From assembly GCA_963763485.1 (NCBI GenBank), contig CAVXOW010000006.1:434001-498000 (forward strand): DNA of 64,000 nucleotides, given 5' to 3'. Each line of letters begins with the position of its first letter. Within the stretch, counting starts at the first letter, position 1. Below are positions 11,214 to 19,351 of the stretch, piece after piece. The stretch comes from CAWCKS01 sp963763485. GTDB taxonomy: Bacteria; Pseudomonadota; Alphaproteobacteria; Rhizobiales; Xanthobacteraceae. Made by a program: the position numbers and the translations under genes. The notes under the pieces were generated by a model. The model was not told the DNA's origin. It searched no databases and was given only the letters and a program-made list of their open reading frames with translations.

Positions 11214-11531
11214 TTAGGATGACGACTTCGGGACGACGAAGCCGATGACGATATTCTCCGGCTCCTGCTTGAACTCCTTGCGGATCGCGGCGCGGACCGC
11301 CTCCGCCAGCTCCGGCATCGGCTTCCCCTCAACAAGCCGCGGATACGTCACTGTGACCTGGCTCAGGCGGCCGTTGGCCCAGTTGAACCCAATGCTGGGC
11401 TTCAGCCCGGTGGACGCCTCAAGGTCAGCTTCCGTCGCCTGCGCGGTCTTAAGAGCATCCTTGGCCGAGTTGATGAAATCGCAGCCCGCAAGGGCCAGCG
11501 CCAACGCAACGATTGCGGCCAGCCTGACCAT
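11214..11531 (-). CDS. Small putative lipoprotein
   Basis: A 105-residue protein with a short hydrophobic leader ending in the lipobox LALAGC, so Cys17 would be lipidated and the protein membrane-anchored in the periplasm. The rest is an alpha/beta segment with no family I recognise (GLKPSIGFNWANGR ... VTVTYPR). It is transcribed with the genes on either side on the minus strand; the enoyl-CoA hydratase-like gene ends 21 bases upstream. Confidence 0.8.
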   Translation of the reverse strand: MVRLAAIVALALALAGCDFINSAKDALKTAQATEADLEASTGLKPSIGFNWANGRLSQVTVTYPRLVEGKPMPELAEAVRAAIRKEFKQEPENIVIGFVVPKSSS

Positions 11532-11552
11532 GCGCGCCCCCTTGCGTCTTCG

Positions 11553-12338
11553 TTAACGCCCGCGGAACACAGGCTTCCGCTTCTCGACGAAGGCCTTCAT
11601 CGCCTCCTTGGAATCCTCGGTCTTGCCGATCTGGACCGTCATGTCCTGCTCGTAGCGGTAACCGTCACGCAGGCTCATCTCCTCGATCGCATTCAGCGAT
11701 TGCTTGAACAGCTGCGCTGCCAGCGGCGCCTTCGAGGCAATCTCCGCCGCCATCTGCATCGCGACCGGCATCAGCTCATGGGCCGGTACGCACGCCTCGA
11801 CCACGCCCAACCGGTACAGCTCGGGGCCGGGAACGCGGTATCCAGTCAGCGCCATGCGCCGCACCCGGGAATGGCCGAACAGCCGCATGGCGTGACGGCC
11901 GCCGCCCATCAGCCCGACGTCGATCTCGGGCATGCCGAGCGTCGCATGCTCTGAAGCGAACAGGATGTCGCAGGAGGCGGCGACCGCAAGGCCAGCGCCA
12001 AGCGCCCCGCCGTTGATCGCGGCAATCACGGGCTTCTTGCACTCAACGATCGCATGGTAGCTCTCGCGGGCGCTGCGCAGGTGCTGGCGCTGGCCGGCGA
12101 GCTGCGCCGCCATCTGGCCGCGTGCCTTCAAATCTGCGCCTGCGGAGAACTGCTTGCCCTTGCCGGTCAGAACGACGGCGCGAACGTTCTCGTCATCCGA
12201 GAACAAATCGAACGCCAGCGCCAGCTCGTCCTGCAGTAAACGGCTTTGCGCATTGACCGGTGGGTTGTTCATGGTCGCGACCGCCACATAGTCAGCAATC
12301 TCGACCTCAAGCTGCTCGAACTTGTAGGTATCGGACAC
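11553..12338 (-). CDS. Enoyl-CoA hydratase/isomerase family protein
   Basis: A 261-residue crotonase-fold protein, usual length for the family. The CoA-binding and oxyanion-hole segments FSAGADLKARG and NGGALGAG are present. Of the two catalytic glutamates of classical hydratases, the one in the PEI segment (MPEIDVGLMGGG) is retained, but the one normally in GGGxE is replaced (GAGLAVAA). Hydration by the standard two-Glu mechanism is therefore doubtful; isomerase, hydrolase or another crotonase activity is possible. Nearby are a thioesterase and an M20 peptidase. Confidence 0.9.
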   Translation of the reverse strand: MSDTYKFEQLEVEIADYVAVATMNNPPVNAQSRLLQDELALAFDLFSDDENVRAVVLTGKGKQFSAGADLKARGQMAAQLAGQRQHLRSARESYHAIVECKKPVIAAINGGALGAGLAVAASCDILFASEHATLGMPEIDVGLMGGGRHAMRLFGHSRVRRMALTGYRVPGPELYRLGVVEACVPAHELMPVAMQMAAEIASKAPLAAQLFKQSLNAIEEMSLRDGYRYEQDMTVQIGKTEDSKEAMKAFVEKRKPVFRGR

Positions 12339-12386
12339 CGCGCACTCCTCCCTTATGTTTCTTGTTCTGCGCTTCTTTGCGAACCT

Positions 12387-13521
12387 CTAGTTCAGCTCCG
12401 CCAGGAGCCCCGCCATCAGGCGGCCGCGCTCGGCGAGGCTCGCGACCACGATGTGCTCGCCAAGCGTATGCGCGCCATTGCCACGCACGCCGAGCCCGTC
12501 GAGGGTCGCCAGATCCATCGGACCGGTGAAGTTGGCGTCGGAGCCGCCGCCGGAGCTTTCGTGCTTGAGATCAACGCCGATCGTCTTCGCAATGCGCTTT
12601 GCGACCTCGTACAGCGCCATGGTCTTGGCGTTCGGCTCCCACACCGGCCGCGTCACGCCGCGGGTGACGATGAACTGGCCGTCATTGGCGTCGCGCTTCG
12701 ACAGCGCCAGCATGCGCTCGACGCCGCGGTCGAGATCCTCCTGACGCTTGGCCATCGACAACGCCTCGCCAGCGCACGAGCTGGAGACGCAGTTGACCCA
12801 CTGACCGCCATGGATGACGCCGACGCTGAAGGTGCAGGACTTCGTGGTCATTGATTTCGATCGCCGGGATCATGTCGGCCATGATCCGGATCGCCGAACG
12901 CCCTTCCGACAGCCGCGCCCCGGCGTGGCTCGGCCGGCCCAGCGCCTCGAGATTGAACCGCGCAATCGCGTAGCGGCCGGACACCACGCCGCCGTTGGCG
13001 CGTGCCGGCTCCGGCACCAGCACATATTTGTGTCGCGCCGCTTCGGCCTCGATCAGGTCGCGCGTGCTCGGGCTGCCGACTTCCTCATCGCTGGTCAGCA
13101 GGAAGGTGATTGGCAGCGCGATTTTCGCCCCGATCCGCTGCAGCTGCCGGATTGCTTCCAGCGCGGCGTAGTTGCCGCCCTTCATGTCGAAGATGCCGGG
13201 CCCGTAGCAGACATGGCCATCGCGCCGCCATGGCAGCTGCTCCAGGGTGCCGACCGGATGCACGGTGTCGAGGTGACCCATGATCAGGATGCCCGGCTTG
13301 CCAGCGTCTCCGGTCGGAAAGCTCGCGCGAACGCAATCGCCAAAGCCCATCCGGCCGGCGATGCGCTCGATCCGCGCGCCCAGCAGGGCCATATCGCGCG
13401 AGGCAAGATCCATCATGCGGCCGACACGACCCGCATCCCAGGTCGGGCTTTCGCACTCCACCCAGGGCCGCAAGCCGCTGAGCATCGCGTCGGTGTCAAA
13501 CGTCAGTTCGTTCACGTTCAT
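12387..13521 (-). CDS. M20 family peptidase, glutamate carboxypeptidase-like (frameshifted)
   Basis: A paralogue of the M20 enzyme at 8742-9878. The first part, from ATG 13521, has GHLDTVHPVG, GIFDMKGG and TSDEEVGS. The second part, from about 12851, carries the rest of the lid and catalytic domain (SVGVIHGGQW, SSGGGSDANFTG, GNGAHTLGEH). The parts are in adjacent frames and the span is 3n+1 bases, so one extra base near 12848-12858 accounts for it. Joined length is about 378 residues, matching the intact paralogue. The next gene downstream is the enoyl-CoA hydratase-like gene. Confidence 0.85.
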
Positions 13522-13542
13522 GTCAGCGACCCCGTCAAAGCG

Positions 13543-13938
13543 TTAGAGAACCATTTGCGTCTGCGTGACGACAGCGACGAGCTTGCCCGCGTCAGTCTCG
13601 AGCCTCGTCTGCCAGACCTGGGTGCGGCGCCCGCGGTGAATCGGCGTCGCTGTCGCCCTGATCGTCGTGCCCGCCTGCGCCGGACCGACGAAATTGGTCT
13701 TGCTCTCGATCGTCGTGGTGCCGGCGCCTTCCGGGAGATTGATGACCGTCGCCGCCGCGCCGACGGTGTCGGCCAGCGCCATGATCGAGCCGCCATGGAT
13801 GATATGGTTCATGGTGCAGAGATCCTCGCGCACCACCATGGTCGCCACTACGCGATCCTTCTCGGCCTCGATGAACTTCACGCCCATCAGCACGGCGAGC
13901 GGCATCGGCTTGGCATTGAGCAGTTCAAGTGGAGTCAT
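13543..13938 (-). CDS. PaaI/YbgC-like hotdog thioesterase
   Basis: A 131-residue single-domain hotdog-fold protein, typical for the PaaI thioesterase family. The characteristic segment around NHIIHGGSIMALADTVGAAA contains the HGG turn and the acidic residue at the start of the central helix. It would hydrolyse an acyl- or aryl-CoA. It is the first gene of the minus-strand group that continues with the M20 peptidase 22 bases downstream and then the enoyl-CoA hydratase-like gene. Confidence 0.88.
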   Translation of the reverse strand: MTPLELLNAKPMPLAVLMGVKFIEAEKDRVVATMVVREDLCTMNHIIHGGSIMALADTVGAAATVINLPEGAGTTTIESKTNFVGPAQAGTTIRATATPIHRGRRTQVWQTRLETDAGKLVAVVTQTQMVL

Positions 13939-14015
13939 TTCGCTGATTTCCTCGTCGGCTTGTTGGTGAAGACCTCAGGAAAGCACAGCCCGCGGGCCAT
14001 CGCTGTCGGCAGACC

Positions 14016-14423
14016 TCACGGCGCTCCGGCGACGACCAGCGAAAGCCCGAAATCAGTAAGGTGATGCAGGGCCTGGTCGATACCGATCAGCCACCAGAAC
14101 CACTGGCTTTGCCCCTGCTTGATGTCGAATGTCGCGACGCAAAATCCCTTGGCGCGGTCGATCGTGATGTGAATGAGGAAGTCGACCAGCCCGAGATACC
14201 AGAAGCGCGGCGCCACCAGCGTGAAGATTGCGGTCGCCATGGCGCCGTGGATGGCGCAATGCGCGAGCAGCGGCAGCGCCCAGCCGGTCTTGGCGTCCTT
14301 GCCCATCGCCATCCACGAATTCTGCAGGATGAAATCGGCGATGACGTGCTTGACCGTCAGCACCAGCATCCAGGCGATGAGCGGCGCGACGGCAACTGTG
14401 GTCGGGATGGCGGGAAGCATCAT
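14016..14423 (-). CDS. DUF3307-family membrane protein
   Basis: A hydrophobic protein of about 135 residues. The family landmark LTVKHVIADFILQ is near the N-terminus, followed by helices with conserved His (LLAHCAIHG) and a C-terminal segment DQALHHLTDFGLSL. Four membrane segments are likely. I start it at the double ATG at 14423/14420 because the longer frame (to 14480) adds a polar leader without membrane character. Function is unknown. Confidence 0.75.
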   Translation of the reverse strand: MMLPAIPTTVAVAPLIAWMLVLTVKHVIADFILQNSWMAMGKDAKTGWALPLLAHCAIHGAMATAIFTLVAPRFWYLGLVDFLIHITIDRAKGFCVATFDIKQGQSQWFWWLIGIDQALHHLTDFGLSLVVAGAP

Positions 14424-14569
14424 CGGGATGCCCGTGACTTCAATGAAGCGAATGGCGCACACAGGTGATGATCGCTGCAAAGTTCATCGGCACTAGCCCG
14501 CCAGCTTGTTTGGTCGGAGATAGTTATTGCATTTTTGTGCGCTCATTGCACGCGCAGCGCGAGATCACG

Positions 14570-14822
14570 TCATGCTGAGAGCCTGTTCGATGCTGCAGCG
14601 CGGGTCTTGATTTCACCGATAATCTGGCGCAGCCAATCGTGATCCGCGCCACCCTTCGCAGCAATACGCGCCCCTGCAACCGCGCCGCGCAGCTCCGGCA
14701 GGTCGAAACGCGCCTTCGAATACCGGCTTGACCGGATGATCGATGATCACACTGCGCGGCGTGACGTTGCGGCGATCGGCACGCCGCGTCCCGTAAAGAA
14801 CAATGCCGTCTTGCAACCTCAA
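14570..14822 (-). pseudogene. Broken small conserved gene (frameshift)
   Basis: A TTG-started frame from 14822 (beginning LQDGIVLYGTRRA ... IIDHPVKPVFEG) changes near 14710-14725 to an adjacent frame that reads ARFDLPELRGAVAGA and DHDWLRQIIGEIKTRA, closing with TGA at 14570-14572. Both halves have protein-like composition. The span is 3n+1 bases, as expected for one extra base. The joined product would be about 83 residues. I do not recognise the family. The rest of this gap, 14424-14569 and 14823-14977, shows no gene. Confidence 0.45.
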
Positions 14823-14977
14823 GCGCGCGCCGAACCGTTAATCATTAACAGCCTTCGCAGCGCAAGAACTGCCGCCGTTCCAACGTTGACGGCCGCAGGC
14901 CGCGCGGGCAGTTTAGGCCGAGAAACCAGACCGGCGGCCCGGCATTGGGTCGAGACCGGCTGGTGCAACAGCTTTGC

Positions 14978-16120
14978 ATGTCGCCACGCTCTTTGTCTTC
15001 GCTGACCTCCCGCTTCGTGGCCATGACAGTCGGCCGCGGCATGACGCTGCCGTCCTATCTCGCATTGACGCTCGGGTTGATCGGGCTCGTCATCCTGACG
15101 TTCGACCCGAAATATGAAGTCGCGCACCATTGGGTCGAGAGCCTGTTGTGGCTGTGCCAGGCGTTCTTCGCGCTGGAATGGATCATCCGTTTGCGCGAGG
15201 CCGCGCGCACCGAACAACTCCGCAAGTACCTGCCAAGCGGCCGCGGCGTCATCGACGCGGTTGCTGCGCTCGCCGCACCGATCGCGGTGATGGCCGGTGC
15301 GCATCCGCGAACCGCCTGGCTGCTCGCCGTGCTGTGGACGCTGAAGCCGGTGCCGGAGATCGCGGGCCTGCGGCAGTTGCGGCGCATCTTCGCGAACGAG
15401 GCGGGGCCGCTGGCAAGCGTGTTCCTGTTGTTCCTGATCCTGGTGTTCATCGCTTCGGCCGCGATCCATGTGCTCGAGCGCGACGTGCAACCCGAGCAGT
15501 TCGGCACCTTTCCCTCCGCGCTGTGGTGGGCCGTCGTGACCATGACGACGGTCGGCTATGGCGACGTCGTGCCGATAACGCCTGGTGGGCGGTTGCTGGC
15601 ATCGCTCGTGATGATTTGTGGACTTGGTGTGTTCGGCCTGTGGACCGGTATTCTCGCGACCGGCTTTGCCGCGGAGACCCGCCGCGCCAACTTCATCAAG
15701 ACCTGGGAGACGGTCAGCAAGGTGCCGTTCTTCAGCCAGCTCGGACCGGCGGCGATCGCCGACGTCACCCACATGCTGCGCACGATCGAGCTGCCATCGC
15801 GCACCATGGTGATGCGCCGCGGTCAGGTCGGCGACTGCATGTATTTCATCGCGTCCGGTGAGGTCGCGGTCGAACTCACGGGCAGGCAAATCCGGTTGAC
15901 CGACGGCGCCTTCTTCGGCGAGTTCGCCCTGCTCGGCAGCCCTATCCGCACCGCGACCATCACAACGACCCAGCCGTGCACGCTGCTGGTGCTCGATCTC
16001 GTCGATTTCCGGATGTTGATGGCGAAGCATCCCGACTTGGGACAGACGATCGATGCGGAGGCAAAGCGCCGCGCGGCAGAAAATGCTGCCGCGGCGCAGC
16101 AGCAAGTAACGATGCCTTAA
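14978..16120 (+). CDS. Cyclic nucleotide-gated K+ channel (MloK1-like)
   Basis: A 380-residue ion channel. Transmembrane segments S1-S4 lie at about 25-135, then S5, the pore helix and the selectivity filter TVGYGD (191-196), then S6 to about 230. A C-linker and a C-terminal cyclic-nucleotide-binding domain follow at 250-350, with the phosphate-binding cassette AFFGEFALLG and Arg324 in SPIRTATI contacting the cyclic phosphate. The S4 region is short of regularly spaced arginines, as in ligand-gated MloK1 of Mesorhizobium. ATG 14978 is chosen over an upstream TTG (14945). Binding of cAMP or cGMP should open K+ flux across the inner membrane. Confidence 0.9.
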   Translation: MSPRSLSSLTSRFVAMTVGRGMTLPSYLALTLGLIGLVILTFDPKYEVAHHWVESLLWLCQAFFALEWIIRLREAARTEQLRKYLPSGRGVIDAVAALAAPIAVMAGAHPRTAWLLAVLWTLKPVPEIAGLRQLRRIFANEAGPLASVFLLFLILVFIASAAIHVLERDVQPEQFGTFPSALWWAVVTMTTVGYGDVVPITPGGRLLASLVMICGLGVFGLWTGILATGFAAETRRANFIKTWETVSKVPFFSQLGPAAIADVTHMLRTIELPSRTMVMRRGQVGDCMYFIASGEVAVELTGRQIRLTDGAFFGEFALLGSPIRTATITTTQPCTLLVLDLVDFRMLMAKHPDLGQTIDAEAKRRAAENAAAAQQQVTMP

Positions 16121-16122
16121 GC

Positions 16123-16200
16123 TTGCGCATGATCCGGAAAAGTGGACGCCGGTCTTCCCTCGCGACAAACCCGAAGCGTTTGCGTGGAGATCATACGCAA
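16123..16200. repeat. Dispersed hairpin repeat containing GCATGATCCGGAAAAGT
   Basis: Arms TTGCGCATGATC (16123-16134) and GATCATACGCAA (16189-16200) are inverted copies with one mismatch. The core CATGATCCGGAAAAGT is shared with the element at 33906-33954. It lies between the convergent channel and DUF3095 genes and may serve as a terminator for both. Confidence 0.75.
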
Positions 16201-17361
16201 TCAAGAACTGGCAGCGGCGGCCTTGAGCGCTGTCGCGGCCGTCGCGTACCCGCCGCGCGCCCCATCGATGAAATGCACGTGATCGGCGCGCAGCGGCGAC
16301 GGCGTGAAGCACGTCATCATTGCCGCATCCTGACGGTGCACGCCGTAGCGCGCGACGCCGTTGGCGGCCGCTTGCGCCAGCCGCCCCTCGAGTTCATCGG
16401 CGAGCTCGGGCGTGCAGTCGAGGATCATGCGCAAGCCGTCGTCGTACTTGCGAAAGTCGGAGTTGGCGACGACCTGTTCGACGTAGGTCTTCGGCACGAA
16501 GCCGCCAACGCTGACGCCGAGGCGCATGATGAGATAAGACATCAAGGTGATTGCCAGCACCGATGCGCGCCTGCGAAACAACGAACCGCCACGCAACGTG
16601 CGCGCCTCGAGATCCAGTCCCGCAGGGGGCCAGCCGAACGGAGGCCCGCCCGCCGGGATCGGCCGGCCGGCGTTCGGGGTCATTTCAACCAGCGCAATGA
16701 CGCCCTCGGTCAGCTTGCGGAAGGCAGTCGGGTCGCCGCCCGGCGCCGGCATCACGATCACCGAGAGAATCAAGCCGTTGGCGGCCGGGATTTCTTCGAA
16801 GCGGCAGGACAGGCCCGTGAGATCGGGCAACACGTCGGGCGGCGACGGCAGCACGGCAAACTCGCCGCGCTTCATGGCCGCTTCCGCCCAGCCGAGACCG
16901 CCGCCGGAAAACATCGCGTAGGAGACGTTGGGCGATGGCGCGAACCGCGCCACGCGAACGTCGAGACCACGGGCGCGAACATCCGAGATCGGGATCAACG
17001 CAACGCGCATGTCGAGATCGAGATCGGTCTTGACCCAGGTCGCGGTTGCCGCCAGCGCCTCACGGGCCCGGGCAACGTCGCCAGCCGAGACTGCAAAGCT
17101 CGCACCGTCACCACCGAACACGAACGGAAATTCGCGCTCGCCCAGCGCATTGGTCACCGCGGCAATCACCGCCGCGCCGGCCATGTTGACCGACTTGTAT
17201 TTCTTTTCGGCGATCGCCTTGGTCGACTGCACGATATCGGCAAGCCCAATCGTCCAGTCGTCGGGCAACGGAGAATAGAGCGCATGGTCCATCAGGCTAC
17301 CGAAGCCATCGACCACCGGAAGACCCTCGTAGAAGCGGTCCTGCTGGGCAGGTGAGTTCAT
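16201..17361 (-). CDS. DUF3095 protein with cyclase-like palm motifs
   Basis: A 386-residue soluble protein of the uncharacterised DUF3095 family. The N-terminal half has two segments spaced like the metal-binding parts of class III cyclase or GGDEF palm domains: GLADIVQSTKAI (Asp42) and FPFVFGGDGASFAV (GGDG at 83-86). Between them is a helix ending NMAGAAVIAAV. The C-terminal half includes a Pro/Gly-rich linker and the hydrophobic segment VLAITLMSYLIMRLG. It is divergent from the membrane cyclase at 17576 and convergent with the cNMP-gated channel. A nucleotide-handling role is inference from motifs and context. Confidence 0.85.
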   Translation of the reverse strand: MNSPAQQDRFYEGLPVVDGFGSLMDHALYSPLPDDWTIGLADIVQSTKAIAEKKYKSVNMAGAAVIAAVTNALGEREFPFVFGGDGASFAVSAGDVARAREALAATATWVKTDLDLDMRVALIPISDVRARGLDVRVARFAPSPNVSYAMFSGGGLGWAEAAMKRGEFAVLPSPPDVLPDLTGLSCRFEEIPAANGLILSVIVMPAPGGDPTAFRKLTEGVIALVEMTPNAGRPIPAGGPPFGWPPAGLDLEARTLRGGSLFRRRASVLAITLMSYLIMRLGVSVGGFVPKTYVEQVVANSDFRKYDDGLRMILDCTPELADELEGRLAQAAANGVARYGVHRQDAAMMTCFTPSPLRADHVHFIDGARGGYATAATALKAAAASS

Positions 17362-17511
17362 GACCGATGCGCTCCGCTATTCATTCCAACCGCAAGGCTG
17401 GCCGGCTCAAGGCGCGATAGTAGCGGCGATTTGCCGCAAAATTCAAACCGCAAGGTCCGCTTCGTCCAAGAGTCCTGAATGGGCAAGTCCCGAATGGGCG
17501 AGACGTGCGTC

Positions 17512-17530
17512 CGACGTATCGGATACGTCG
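17512..17530. promoter_or_regulatory. Perfect 19-bp palindrome between divergent DUF3095 and cyclase genes
   Basis: CGACGTATC-G-GATACGTCG is a perfect inverted repeat with 9-base arms. It lies 46 bases before the cyclase ATG and about 150 bases from the DUF3095 start, in the shared 214-base divergent promoter region. No T-run follows, so it is not a terminator. A short imperfect direct repeat (GAATGGGCAAG / GAATGGGCGAG) precedes it. It is a good candidate operator; the regulator is not identifiable here. Confidence 0.55.
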
Positions 17531-17575
17531 AAAACGCGATAGGGTTTCACGTTATTGACCAGCACGACCGGACCG

Positions 17576-19351
17576 ATGTCGGACGAAGCCGTAACTTCCC
17601 GAACGCCGCCCGCCCTGACCCGCGCATTGCGTGGGGTCGGTGTGCGCCAGGTCCGGCTGTTTAGCGGCGTCATTCTGTTCGCTTATCTCATCAGCCATTT
17701 CTCCAATCATGCGCTCGGTAACATCTCGACCGACACCATGAACGCGGTTCTGCAGTACGAGATCTCGTTCTGGCGCAGTTGGCCTGTGACCGTCGTGCTG
17801 TCGCTGGCCGCGCTTGCGCATATCTCGCTCGGCATCTGGGCGCTCTACGAACGACGGCAGTTTCGCTGGACCTCCGTTGAGGTCACCCAGCTGGTGCTTG
17901 GCTTGAGCATTCCGGCGCTGTTGTTCTCTCACCTGGTCGGCGTGCGCGTGGCGGCCTCGCTGTTCGGCCACGAAAAATACTACGAGCAGGTGCTGTTCGG
18001 TTACTGGATCGCCCGCCCCTACATGTCGACGATTCAATATGTCGCGCTGCTGGTGTCCTGGACCCACGGCTGCATCGGCCTCTATTTCTGGTTCCGCATG
18101 AAGTCGTGGTTCAGGATGGCCGCCCCCTTCCTGCTGTCGGCAGCGGTGCTGTTGCCCGCTGTCTCGATGCTCGGTCTTTATCAGGGCGCTCGCGCCATCA
18201 TCGACGCCAGCGACGACGCCGATTGGCGCATCGAGAACCTGGCGAGGCGCCATGTCGGCACGCCGCACGACCAGGTGGTGATCGACGACATCAGCGATGA
18301 TCTGCTCTACGGCTACGCCGGATTGCTTGTGGCGGTGCTTGCAGCCCGCGGCTTGCGCGGCTTGCGCGAACGCCGCGGCGGCCTGGTCCAGCTCACCAAC
18401 GTCGAAGGCCGGACCATCCGCGTGCCGAAGGGCCTCAGTGTGCTCGAGGCCAACCTGCGCTTCGGCATCCCGCATTCGAGCGTCTGTGGCGGCCGTGCGC
18501 GCTGCTCGACCTGCCGTATCCGCATCGTCGGCGAGCACGGCATGTTGCCGGAACCGTCGAAGCGGGAGGCGTTCGTGCTCAACCGCGTCGGCGTCCGCGG
18601 CGATACCGCGATCCGGCTGGCCTGTCAGTTAAGGCCGGAGTGCGACCTTTCGTTCGTGCCGATGTTCCCGCCGCAGCTCACCGGCGCGAACATGAGCGCT
18701 GGCCTGCAGGCCCACACCGGACAGGAGCGCTACCTCGTCAGCATGTTCATCGACATGCGCGGTTCGACGAGACTCGCCGAGCAGCGGCTGCCGTTCGACA
18801 CCGTCTTCATCATCAACCGCTTTCTCACCGTGGTGTCGCAGGCGGTGGTTGCTGCCGGCGGCCAGCCGAATCAATTTGTCGGCGATGGCCAGCTCGCGCT
18901 GTTCGGCCTCGACGCGTCACCGCGCGAGGCCTGCCGCCAGGCGATCCGCGCCGCGGCTCAGATCGCCGATAACGTCGCCCAGCTCAACGATTTCCTGCGG
19001 GCCGACCTGCCCGAGCCGATTCGCTTCGGCATCGGCATCCACGGCGGCGAGGTCATCATCGGCGATCTCGGCTCACCCGGCCACGCGGTGTTCACCGCGC
19101 TTGGCGATCCGGTCAACGTCACCGCGCGCTTGCAGGATATGAGCAAAAGTCTGGCCTGCGAAGTCGTGATCTCGGAGGAGATTTTCGAGACCGGGACGCT
19201 ATCGCCCGGCCCGCTGCCGCAGACCAGCGTCGACATTCGCGGCCGCGTTGAACCGATGATCGTGCGCACCGCGGTGCGGGCCGCGATGCTCTCCGACATC
19301 GTCGCCACCGATGCGACACCTGCCGCGACGATGGCCCCGGCGACCGCCTAA
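17576..19351 (+). CDS. Membrane class III adenylate/guanylate cyclase with [2Fe-2S] ferredoxin domain
   Basis: A 591-residue three-part protein. Residues 25-205 form about five to six membrane helices with His41, His45, His82, His119 and His164 placed like haem ligands in a dihaem-b anchor of the succinate-dehydrogenase type. Residues 270-365 are a ferredoxin domain with Cys304, Cys310, Cys313 and Cys350. Residues 385-575 are a class III cyclase with metal Asp393 (FIDMRGST), Asp437 (FVGDGQLALF), and Asn514 and Arg518 (DPVNVTARL). The residue that is usually the adenine-selecting Lys before the GDG motif appears to be Gln433. ATG 17576 is preferred to TTG 17555. A redox- or quinone-sensing cyclase is inferred. 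Confidence 0.88.
   Translation: MSDEAVTSRTPPALTRALRGVGVRQVRLFSGVILFAYLISHFSNHALGNISTDTMNAVLQYEISFWRSWPVTVVLSLAALAHISLGIWALYERRQFRWTSVEVTQLVLGLSIPALLFSHLVGVRVAASLFGHEKYYEQVLFGYWIARPYMSTIQYVALLVSWTHGCIGLYFWFRMKSWFRMAAPFLLSAAVLLPAVSMLGLYQGARAIIDASDDADWRIENLARRHVGTPHDQVVIDDISDDLLYGYAGLLVAVLAARGLRGLRERRGGLVQLTNVEGRTIRVPKGLSVLEANLRFGIPHSSVCGGRARCSTCRIRIVGEHGMLPEPSKREAFVLNRVGVRGDTAIRLACQLRPECDLSFVPMFPPQLTGANMSAGLQAHTGQERYLVSMFIDMRGSTRLAEQRLPFDTVFIINRFLTVVSQAVVAAGGQPNQFVGDGQLALFGLDASPREACRQAIRAAAQIADNVAQLNDFLRADLPEPIRFGIGIHGGEVIIGDLGSPGHAVFTALGDPVNVTARLQDMSKSLACEVVISEEIFETGTLSPGPLPQTSVDIRGRVEPMIVRTAVRAAMLSDIVATDATPAATMAPATA

Noticed and set aside
14819..16312. 497-codon open frame on the minus strand
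   Set aside because: Antisense to the K+ channel, whose filter and nucleotide-binding motifs are unmistakable; the antisense product is low-complexity and Arg/His-rich.
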